From: Siphonodentalium dalli
Taxonomy: Eukaryota > Mollusca > Scaphopoda > Gadilida > Siphonodentaliidae
Direction of reading: 5' to 3'
DNA length: 64,000 bases
NCBI GenBank assembly: GCA_032622095.1
Contig: CP136069.1
Location: forward strand, 81,738,958-81,802,957
The notes beneath the pieces are model-generated. The model did no database searches. It was given only the letters and a program-made list of their open reading frames with translations, and was not told where the DNA came from. The translations under genes and the position numbers were made by a program. Shown here piece by piece: positions 49,801 to 61,800 of the stretch. The first letter of the stretch is position 1, and every line of letters starts with the position of its first letter.

Positions 49801-52800
49801 ATTTTTTATTTAGTAATGCATTTCACAGTAAATTCTTTACAATTTGGATTAATGAAAACAAAATGATATACGTTGCTGGGTAGTGGCATGACCTTATGGT
49901 TGTTTTCTGCCCTACCCGTAGTAATCAAACAATTTTTGACTCAATGCTCCCCTGAAATGAAAACACCTGAAGAGCTTAACCCAAGCTAAATCAGTAAACC
50001 TACTAAACTATAAACATAGTGAAGTATACCAAATACTTATTACCTAAGTTATCATACTTAACAAGCAATTAACTTACGAGACTTAACTCTACAAACGCTA
50101 TACTAAGAAGTTAGGCTTCCCTTGCTAAACTTTAATCTTGTAACTAATCACCCCGACTACTTACTATATGACTACACAAATAACACCCGCAATATCATCC
50201 GACGATTTACGGCTCACCACAGACACATAAGTCGGAACATTCCGACAGAGTTAAACCTAACTCGAACAAGGATAATAGGAACGCAAAACGAAGGCGTGTC
50301 CTATCACATCCCGCCAGAAAACATGATACACCTCAACACATGGAAACCAATATCCCCCTTCACAAACGTCCTTTATACAAGGCCAGGACCCATCACCTAT
50401 CTTTTTGAACTCTTACAACAAGAATCCAACAACACATTAGTGATGTACCAAATGCTCACTAAAGCTAGCCAATACACACATCTACCACTCACATCAAACA
50501 CTGACTCAGACATCGAGCACAATACTCGACGTCGGCGCAACAATATAAAACTGGATTTTTCAACTAAGGACCAAATATCCAGAGGGCATGAACAGGTCAG
50601 ACACCTTATGGTGAATAATATTAATCTCCCCTGAAATGATGTTTTCTTACAGATATTTTTTTAATAAATAATTATGCTCCAACGTATGTTGTGGTATGTT
50701 TCATTCATATGGTACAACTATAATAATAGCAATGTAGATAATTCATGGTACTTCAATTGTAATTCAGATAGTGAATAAGTACATTAGAATAAAAAAGGAC
50801 TTTATTATCAAGCTCTATTTATTTGGATTCATGTTTGTTTTTGTGCTTTTATGTATTTTTTTTTATCAATTTTGTGTAATTGCATTAGAAATTAATTATG
50901 ATATGCATAACGCAGTTGTATAATTATCAAGTAGTTATTTGTCACTGTTTAATTGTTAAACACCTAGTCTTCTACTTGTTCTAAGGTATGATTACCTTTT
51001 TTGGTGTTTTAATCCTTCCATGTCTGGAGCTTCCTGAAATTTTGCGAAAACTCTGTTCCAATGCATTCTCTTATATATGCGGGTCTCCCATAGGGAGCCT
51101 CGCATATATAAGAGAATGCATTGGCCTAACAATATGTACCTTGTAAGCCAGTGCATTTTCTTATATGTGCGAGGCTCCCTATGGGAGACTCGCATATATA
51201 AGAGAATGCACTGGCCCAGGATCTTTAAGGCTGCACCAGCACAGCTCCCTTCATGGAAGGGTTAATTGTTTTATAAAGCTGTGACAATTCCCAAAAGTTA
51301 TGAAATTTTTATGCGAAACATGCATTGTATATATTCAGTGCTGATCAACCAAAGTATAATAGCCTGGTACTTCTCTTGATTTGTTTGTATCTGCACATCA
51401 CCTCATTCATGACCATATTATGCAACTGAAAACTTTGTTCTTTTCCAATATATTTTAATTCTAGCATAGATCTATTTTATGATAAGATGCTCATTTACTG
51501 ATATTTTCTCTGGCATGAGTCACTTCGGGGCTGAAAATGGTTGATACTAGTCAAGAATTATTACAATCATGTACACGATCAATGCACAATGTAAAGGGCA
51601 CAACTTGTTGACTAACAGGGAACATAAATCAAATTTCAAGTATATGATTACTCCGATCATTCTGTCTGAAATCAACAACAACTTATTTGGTCATTGCATA
51701 GCATAATTAAACTCCACATCTTTGATGTAATTCTTGTCCTATTTTGTCTTCACAGATACAAGTGAATCAGGGTTAGTTCCCCTCATACATGGCCCAACGG
51801 ATACAGATGTTTGTCAGTCACATCAGAGTTTCACGGATTTGAGTTTCCAGACAGACACAAAACATCGAGAATTGTTAGCATTCACGTTACAACTCCCAGA
51901 TCCTGAGATGTTATCTGAAGGTTTGTTCCCACATATCTTACCAGTATCTCTGTTCACTGTTTCAGTTAAGGCTGTTAGTACAATCGCAGATGCTGCGATT
52001 TTAAATCGTAGGTGGGGAAAATCAATGGTGGGGCACCCACTGCACATGCTCATAACAAGACAGCACGTATATTGTAGCATATCATAGCAATCAAGCAATG
52101 TTTTGTTTTCATCAGGAAAATCAACAAATTCAACCTATTAGACTTCTTCAAAGTTCACACTTTTAATTCAGTTGAGGCAGGAAAGGGGGTGTTTAAATAA
52201 TGTTTCTGCCAGCTGCTACATACGCCGACAGAAGAGGGCCACAATCCTGGTCACAGCAATTGCTGACATTGCGTCAGCAGTGCAGATATTGACGAGTACA
52301 AAATAACAAAAATATAAAAGTATAATTTATTGATCAAGTTCAACTTACAGGTTTAAATGAAAAAATAGCCTAGTGTTTAGTTTAGAAACTTGAGATACAT
52401 GCCATATATCTCTATAATTGCGGTGAGCATTTTCCGATGAATGGCAACAAGCCATATTTCCGACTAAATCCTGAAAAATTACCCATAATTCTGCTGTGGT
52501 TAAGTAGTCGATTATTTAGGGCATTATTGTAATTACCCATGCCCCTAAAGAAAAGATCAACAAGGCTCTCAAAAATCAGCAAGTAATTGACTGAAAACAT
52601 TAAATCGCTTTATCTAACATATTGTTTGAATGATATTTAAATTTTTTCTTCATCTTCAAAATTAACAATTTTAAAGGATTTCTTAGAACTGTGAACAATA
52701 CCACCATACGCTATCGGAAATCCCTCCCGATTGTCATTAAGATGACCCAAGTCCCATTCTGATCTGCTAATAAATACGCGGAAAAATATATAAATAATAT

Positions 52801-55800
52801 CACCACCGGTTAGTCAGAGATCTCTGTGTCTAAAATACAATGACTTCAAGATGTGTAAGCAAATTAAAAACACGGATTCAGCGCTGGCGCTTATTATGCC
52901 CGACTACGATGTCGTATTCATAGTCAGCAGTTACTAAAATTCAGACTCGGTCTGTGTGTGCGTGGTGTATATAGATTATGTCGCTATGCGTGAGTTATTT
53001 AATTAATTAAGATAATGTGGTTTGCTTCGTATAGCAGACAATATTTATATGAAGTAATTAGTAACTCCTGGGATGTTTGCATTTTGCAGTTGTTAATAAC
53101 ATGCCACGCATGTCTGGTTTTTTTATCTGCGAACTGGTCATGGATGTGATAAAAGAAATAATTACTAGGTATAATATATATCATAACAGCCATGCAAAGT
53201 CAATTTCCTGTCATGCACGCACAAGTATTTTTATTGTATTATTTATTCCACAATCGCATCAATAAGTTCTGGGTTTAATTTCAGTTGTCCATGACCATTA
53301 TTTCCCCAACAGATGTCCATAAAATGTTAGTTAATTGACAAAAATCACCCAATCTAGTATGACCGACGCTTTTACTGACATTTTTGTAGTTAACAAATGT
53401 TTAAACATAATTATCATTTATCAATTACAGTAGCAAAATCTGAACTTGGAAACAGGTTTGTTCGATTTCAAGTCTGTGTGTTAGTCTAAAAAATGTATCG
53501 TAATTATATTGTACTGATTAAAACTTTATCCAACATATCAAACGTGAATAAAGAGGTTGCACACGCAGAGTTTGGGGACCATGCACGCTGACCTGAGAAA
53601 TGGGAAATTGACTGCGTGGCTACTAGGTATAATTTGAGGCCCCAAACCACCATGGCTGTTTAATACTGTTTAATAAGCAATTTTGATATATTTCCGCTTT
53701 TTAAAGACCCAGGCTACATTGCCAATAGTGAAGAGAAATTATGTGTTTGATATCAACTGACTCTAATTGTAGGTCCAGCAGTGCTGACAATAAATTTCCA
53801 GGGTTTGGCAGCAGTCTTAGATCCGGCTATCATTGATTGGCTTGCTTATGCACCCATTGTCAGGCAATCCGACTCAACACCGGCAACTATAGATGCTACT
53901 CTAGCTGAAATGTCGTCTCCTCTTACAGCTGATAAATCTCAAGGTGAGATCTAAGAACAGAATGCCTTCAAATAGTGTGTCTTCTGGGAAGTATCTATAG
54001 TCTCAAATTAACATTGTTTTTAGTTACTTTTTATACGCCCTTTTGAAAAAAAGGCCGTATTATAGTATTGGTCTGTCCGTCCGGGTGTCCGGGCGTCCGT
54101 CCGTTAACCTGTTGTCCGGATGATAACTTTAGTTAGAGTGAACCAAAATTAGTAAAATTTGGGATGTGGGTTTATTAGCCGAAAAGTAAGTTCAAGTTCG
54201 AATTTGGGTTCCGCCCGCCAATTTTCACCGGAGTTATGCCCCTTATTTAACATTTTTTGACTTAGAAAATCCTTGAAATTTGTTGTCCGGATGATAACTT
54301 TAGTATAGTTTATCGGAATGAATCCAAATTTGGTATATTACTTTCTCCCACCAAAACACAGGTCAAGTTCGAACTTGGGTTCTGTCCGACCATTTTTGGC
54401 AGAGTTATGCCCCTTTTTCGACTCAGAAAATTCAGTTTTTCTTATGTTTTTTGGTTTCCGGATGATAACTCGATTTTGGAATGTTTATACGCAAAACCCG
54501 TTTTTTTGTGGATTACATATATCAAAATACAGCTCAAGTCCGAATTTCGTTTTAATCCGATAATTTTTGCGAGAGTTATGGCCCCTTTTTTGACGTAATT
54601 TGACTTAGATAATCCCTGAAATTTGTTGTCCGGATGATAACTTTAGTTAGAGTGAACCGATTTCAATCAAATTTGGTATGTGGGTTTATTAGGAGAAAAG
54701 ACAGCTCAAGTACGAATTTGGGTTCCGTCCGCCAATTTTCACCGGAGTTATGCCCCTTATTTGACGTAATTTGACTTAGAAAATCCCTGAAATTTGTTGT
54801 CCGGATGATAACTTTACTAGAGCTTATCGGATTCAATGATAATTTGGTATATTACTTTCTCCCACCAAAACACAGGTCAAGTTCAAATTTGAGTTCCGTC
54901 CGCCAATTTTTACCAGAGTTATGCCCCTTTTTTACCAGTTTCCGCCGACCCAAGAGAGGGCGTATATTGCACGCCCAGCGTAGCTCTTGTTCCCTTTTGT
55001 TGAAGATTTGCGGAAGAAAAAATGCATAATTAAGGTGACTAATGGGTGAACATCACCAACTTCAATTGGGGAACTTCAAATTGATCCTAGATCTCCCATA
55101 GTAGTCGAGTCCTAAGCAGAATGAGGTTCCCAGAGGATGAATTCTGCAAACGACAGACACACTACTTGCAGGCTTGAACCACATATATAAAGAAATTCGT
55201 TTGAGATTCAATTCATTGTAAAATTGCACAAAAGTCTCATTTGATTCAAAATGACTGCGAGTTGTAACTTTCAGAAATACTCCTACTATTGGAGACTTCT
55301 GCGACTTTCTCGAATATATAAATGAAAATACCCTTAAACATTGCCGTTATCATGGCTGAGTGGAAGGGAGATAACAATTCATGTATTATTTATTATTGGA
55401 AGAACTTGGCTGACTGATAAACAATAGAGTTGTTTCACCTACTGTGTGTTTATCAAGTTAAGTGGTTGATCCATTGTCTTATTCTTTTCCGATAACTGTC
55501 ACTGTTTAGATCATGACACAAATAAAAAAGTAATTCCTGCTCGTCCGATTTTAGTTATATTTGAGTCAAAGGTGTGATAATTTGTTGTTTCAAATATTCA
55601 CCTGCGAAGAAAACAAATTATGGATTCCGAGGTGAAATCTTACTCCAATTAAATTTGATGAAAAAAATTTGAATCGTAAGAGCCTATTGCCAGTGTCACT
55701 GGTTCATAAAAACGAAGAAAACTTGATCTACCACATAGCTAGCCATAATAGGTCTCAACACAAAGTGATGGTGTAAGTGGCTAGATGAGTATTATAATAG

Positions 55801-58800
55801 CAGGGTGCGCTTTTTATGCTAAATAAAAATTTAGGGGGGGGGGGGTACATAGAAATGAGCTGTGTCCGTCCATCTGTGTGTTCATCTGTGTGTCCGTCCA
55901 TCTATCTGAAACATTTGTTGTCTGGATGATAACTTGAATAGTATTCGACAGAATTTGATGAAGCTTGGTATCTGGCCTTCATATGAGAAAGTCCCATTCA
56001 TGTTTAAATTGGATCCGGTCCGACCATTTCTGGTGGAGTTACTAGTATAAACCTTTTCAGCTCAAGTTATGATTATCCGATAGCTTTCAAATTTAGAATA
56101 GATTAATCATATATATATAGATACAAGTCTGAATATAGTGTGTCTCATTTGCAGAATGAGGTCCCCAGAAGGTGAATTTAGTGATGCTATCCCGCATAGC
56201 AGGCTAGCATCACCAAATTCACCCTCTGGGGATCTCATTTTGCATGGCCTCACCTGCTATGGGAGACATAGACACAGATTGAAGTTCCCAAATGGTGAAT
56301 ATAGTGATGTACACCCATTGGGAACCTCAATTAAGCAATGTGTCGTCTGCCAAGTTGGTGATAAAAAAAAAATAAACTAAAAAAGATCAGAATCTATCTG
56401 AAGAAGTTTCTATAGAAATTTGATAATAAAGAAACTTTTCAGAGAATATGAGGACTAAGCAGAATGAGGTCCCCAGAGGGTGAGTTTAGTGATGCTAGCC
56501 CGCTATGTGGGATAGCGGCACTAAATTCACCCTCTGGGGACCTCATTCTTCAAATGACAGGCACACTAAACTCAGGCTTGTTATGAGCATCTAAGTATGT
56601 AGTACACTTGTGTTGTACCATTAATAAAGGTTGTGATGGCTGAACATTTCCTTTTATTTTTCTCTATACAATGAAAGACGTCCCTACAGTAGATGGACAT
56701 GATATTTTCTTATAATCTATTATCTGTTATTAAGTGTCCAGTCAACAGTTAAATATGGTCTATCTCGTCCTATAACATGTATTATATAGTGTCATGGGTA
56801 TAAAATACTAAATATGAATCAAAGACTCCTGTCCGGAAAACTTCTATATAGATAAATTAATTTGATTTTATTTCAAACTTTTTGGTATAATACATACAAT
56901 CAAATGCATTCTCTTATATATGCGAGTCTCCCATAAGGAGCCTCACATATTTAAGAGAATACATTGGCCTAAAAATATTTCTCTTGACCTTGTAAGCCAG
57001 TGCATTCTCTTATATATGCAAGGCTCACTATGGGAGACTCGCATATATAGGAGAATGCACTGGCACAGGCACATGATCTGTAATGCTGCACCATGCAGCG
57101 CAGCTCGTGCCATGAAAGCAGTTAATTTTATTTTTTATATATTTTTTAGTTTCTGTATATAGTACAAGCTCTCCCAGTATGCTTACTGACTCAAAGCCCA
57201 ACACACAAACCCAGACTTCAACATCTCAACCGCCAGAAAACAAGCATGCTGAAAAGCTTACACTGCTTCAACAATACAAGAAGAAGCTAGCTGACATGTT
57301 TCCCATTATCAGAGTTCTTAATGTTCAGGTAAGTCTATTCTTGGGACAGGTTCTGCTCTGCCCATTAACCCTTCCATCACTGGAGCTTCCTGAGATTTTT
57401 CTAATACCCTGTGCCAATGCATTCTAATTATATATGGGAGTTTTCCCATAGGGAACATCATATATATAAAAGAGAATACATTGGCCTAACAATGTTTACA
57501 TTAACCGTGTAAGCCAGCGTTTTCTCTTATATTATGCAAGGCTCCCTATGGGAGACTCGCATATATAAGAGAATGCAGTGGCACAGGATATTTAATGCAG
57601 GACAAGGCAGCTCCCATCATGAAAAGGTTAAATTGTTTTCACCATTATCTTGCCATTTCTGAATTTATTTGACTATTTTGCAGAAAAAGTATGACCAAAT
57701 TGAAAAACCATTGTGCTTAGTCCTCATCTTCTGGGTAGTATCTATAGTCTCAAATTAACATTGTTTTAGTTACTTTTTCCCTTCTCAGAAGTTTCTATAT
57801 CCCCTAATTTGCAGAAGATAAAATGCATAATCGAGGTGACTAATGGGTTAACATCACCAACTTCAACTGGGGAACTTCAATCTGATCCTAGGGCTCCAAT
57901 AGAAGTTGAGGTCTAAGCAGATTGAGGTTCCCAGAGCGTGAATTTGGTTATGCTAGGTTATTCACCCTCTAGGGACCTTATTCTGCAAATGACAGACACA
58001 CTATTTGCAGGCTTCTTTCTTATTTGAACACTAATGAAGTGCTTAATATCCCGTATTTGATTTCAGATTGAATTAAAGAGTTGGGTGTTGATCATTCCAT
58101 CGACTTGCAGCACCCATTTTGATTCTCGGAATGAGATCATTAGAAACACGACCAGGGCTTTCTCTAAGAATGAGCTGCCAAACTCTCTTGTAATATGTCT
58201 GCCATTGGTCACTGTCTACAGCTCATCATTACAGAAAATGGATCCATTGCAAGAGATACCTATAAAACATTTCAAGAAATCATTTGTTGGCAAGTGCTAA
58301 TTTTTAATCCAACTACGCATATGTTACAATTTTAAACCATTTTAACATAATCATTGAGTACACCTTGTCAACTCCCGACAATCTAACATTGAGAAATACA
58401 AGACTTACTGCCGCCTATTCAACAAAATTAAGCGTGCTACTAAAAGTCGATACTATGATATTATTCTGGATGAAAATAAACAAAATTTGAAGAAAACATG
58501 GAGAATTCTAGGGGACCTAATAAGAAGTAAAAATCCTTTGCCACAAAATCCTGCATACTTTACAAATGGGAATAACAAAATTAGCGACCCTACGGAAATA
58601 GCTGAGAAATTTAACGAATTCTTTGTTGGTATAGGTGAATCTACCAGTAATGATATCTACTCTGAAACATCCACAAATTTTAGGGACTACCTTAAAAATG
58701 AACGTCAAAATAATTTCTTTATTCTACCTACAATTGTGCATGAAATAATCGAAACCATGAATTCATTAAAAAACTAAACAAGTACAGATGGCCACGGAAT

Positions 58801-61800
58801 TTCAATCAAATTGATAAATAGTTCCTATATAGCTTCGCCCCTCAGTCATAAATTAAATTTATCATTTACAAATGGTATTTTCCCCACATCCATGAAAACA
58901 GCCGAAGTTATACCAATTTTCAAAAATGGAGACTCGAAATTATTTAATAATTATCGACCAATAAGTATTCTGCCTTCATTTTCAAAGATATTGAAAAAAC
59001 TTATGTCGAAACGATTAATATCTTTTCTAACTAAGTTCGATCTTCTATATGAGCATCAATACGGTTTTCGAAAAGCACATACAACAACTCAACCGATTCT
59101 ACAGTTACTAAAACAAGTCACGGAACGAAATAACACAACAACAAGGGACTCTCAATATTTATTGACTTATCTAAAGCGTTTGACACTATTTCTCATGACA
59201 CTCTGCTATCCAAAATGCAGTTTTATGGCATAAGGGGTATATCCCTGTCTTGGTTTAGAAGCTACCTCACAAATAGACGTCAATTTGTAGATTTTAATGA
59301 CCACAAATCTTCATATAAGAGCATTCCATGTGCTGTCCCACAAGGATCAGTTCTTGGACCCCCAATGTTTTTATTATACGTTAATGACCTACCCGATGCC
59401 ACATGCCTAAATACACTATCTTTCGCGGATGTTACAACTTTATACACTTCCGATTTTAACATGAAACATCTTACCACTACAGCCAACTCAGAACTGTGTA
59501 AATTGTACGATTGGTGTTGCAGTAACATGCTGAAGATAAATATAGACAAATGTAGATATATGCTGATGAACCCCGCAAATAATGACCACAAGACTTCTCA
59601 GATTAACCTAACCCTCAATGGCAAAGCACTATGTGTTAGTAATAGAAATACCGAAACATCAGTAAAGTGTCTTGGTGTGCGAATGGACGAAAACCTCAAA
59701 TTTACATCCCACGTCGAGAACATTGCATCCAAATTATCAAAAGCGATCTGTTGCATACACAGAGTGAAAAATATCCTGACAAAGTGTGCATTAAAATCCC
59801 TATATCATGCATTAATCCATAGTCACTTATTGTACGCAATCCAGGTATGGGGACATGTATCACTGACCAGTAAACTTTTTAAATTACAAAAACGAGCAAT
59901 ACGAGTCATATGCAGAAAAAAATATAACAGCCACAACAGTCCACTATTCAAATCAGAGCACATATTTAAATTTGAAGATCTGTATAAACCACACGTTTCA
60001 CTATTTATACATGACTGGCATTATAATGCACTACCAAATGCATTAACCTCATATTTCCAAACAACAAGCAGAAGAACGAGACAACGCAGTGACCTCGCTT
60101 GTCAAACACCTAAAACGTCATTTTCCGCTGAACTTACGTTTTTTTCGTTCATAAAAATCTGGTCTAGCCTCCACAAAAATCTAAGAAAGCTCACATCAAG
60201 ACCCCCATATTCAAATCTCTTTTGATCAAATCAACATTAGAAATGTATCCGTCAAATGTCAACTGTAATAATACCAATTGCTATGATTGTAGACAGTTCC
60301 ATGCTAACTCCAATACTGATTAATTGTGTTTTATTGGGGTATAAAATACATGGCCCAATTGAACAATGTGTGAAAAGAATTTCATGTAAACAGACGGGCT
60401 ATGTAAATATTTATTGATACCAAGTTCAGGTTTTATACAATTTTTATACCCCCATGACCGAAGGTCCATCTGTCTGTCCGGGCAGATATCTCAACCAATG
60501 ATTGTCAGATCTCAATTAAATTTGGTATGGATGTTCATTATTATGAGTGTTAAATCGTTTTGTTCGGATTTTCCATTCTAGAGTTATTCATCTTTGTTTT
60601 TCTGGAAATGTTGTTTTTTTGTTCATCAAATTAGATATCTCAACCAAAGGTTGTCGGATCTCAATGAAATTTTGTATTGATGTTCACCACTATGAGGACA
60701 TTCAATGGAGTGTTCAATATTCATCTTTGTTTATCTAGAAATGTAAATTTTTATGTCCTGTCTGAGTATCTCAGCCAGGCGTTATCTATAGGTATATCCA
60801 CACTAGCCAGTATGCTACATGGGGGTATGCACTGGGTGGCAGCCCAGCTCTTGTTTACACTGACACACACTGATACAAATTGGTTTTACAGGTGAGAAGC
60901 TGCCTTGGGATATAACAATACAGAATTTCACAGCATATACCCTGCATAAAGACAGAAAGGCCTTCGTAATAGTCGATCCATTTGGCATGGCCTGTACACT
61001 GGGTATTACCACCAAATATAATCCACCGACATCCAACAATATCATATCGTTGAGCTTCTGTCTACACTGCGACATGCAGACTGTTCTCATCTCTGTGTCT
61101 CAACAACAGGTAAGGCACTGCATTAAACGTTTTCGTTGACATCGGCAAAATCACGTTATAAGCCTACAACTAAAATAGGCAACAAAATAGTTAAATTGGA
61201 GCATCTTGTTTGACTGCAGTTTTTAGCATTGTTTTCCATCTATGTTTGCTCATTGGGTGCAACTGCATTTTGGTACAGGCTAGATCATAAATGAGGCTTG
61301 TTAAAGACATATTATGTACTTGTTCGGGTGCGTGAAACTGTTAAGATAGTATTCAGGCGCTATGACAACTGGAGGAATGTAACATTCTACTAACATCGCC
61401 GAAAATTAGAAGCAAATCGACCGTACCACTCCATAGAAAATATTGTCAGAACTACGCTCAATTGTAAATATTTACTACTCGATTCGGGACGCATCTATCG
61501 GCGATAAACTAATGAAATTGATTTCACCATCGAGAGTCACTGCATTTAATTCATATATAAGAATGACGGTTTGTGTTGTCAATTTGGATATACTATTTGT
61601 AAAAATTACTACTTTGAACAAGATTGTTCTCCATTTTTTATTTGATCACCATACCGGAGTGTTTCACATCACTTTAACTGCCGAAATTTTTTATTTAGCC
61701 CGGTTTGGTAAAAAATACAAAGTCAGAATCTTAATACCGACCTATTTGTAAGTGAACACCTGCTCAGAGCGCAGGACAATTTAAACACTGCATAGATCCA

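Larger units (their letters stand above)
58290..60891 (+). other. VPS13B-like intron 14, GC-AG type
   Basis: The intron starts GCAAGT and ends GGTTTTACAG (60891). GC-AG introns are a small minority and usually show a strong match to the rest of the donor consensus, as here. It holds the LINE pseudogene 58385-60225 and a multi-core repeat 60430-60872. Confidence 0.85.

Noticed and set aside
49961-50625. Mitochondrial DNA insertion as explanation of the A/C-rich segment
   Set aside because: The translated frame matches no mitochondrial protein I recognise, and a 14-bp target duplication fits retrotransposition better; not excluded by search.
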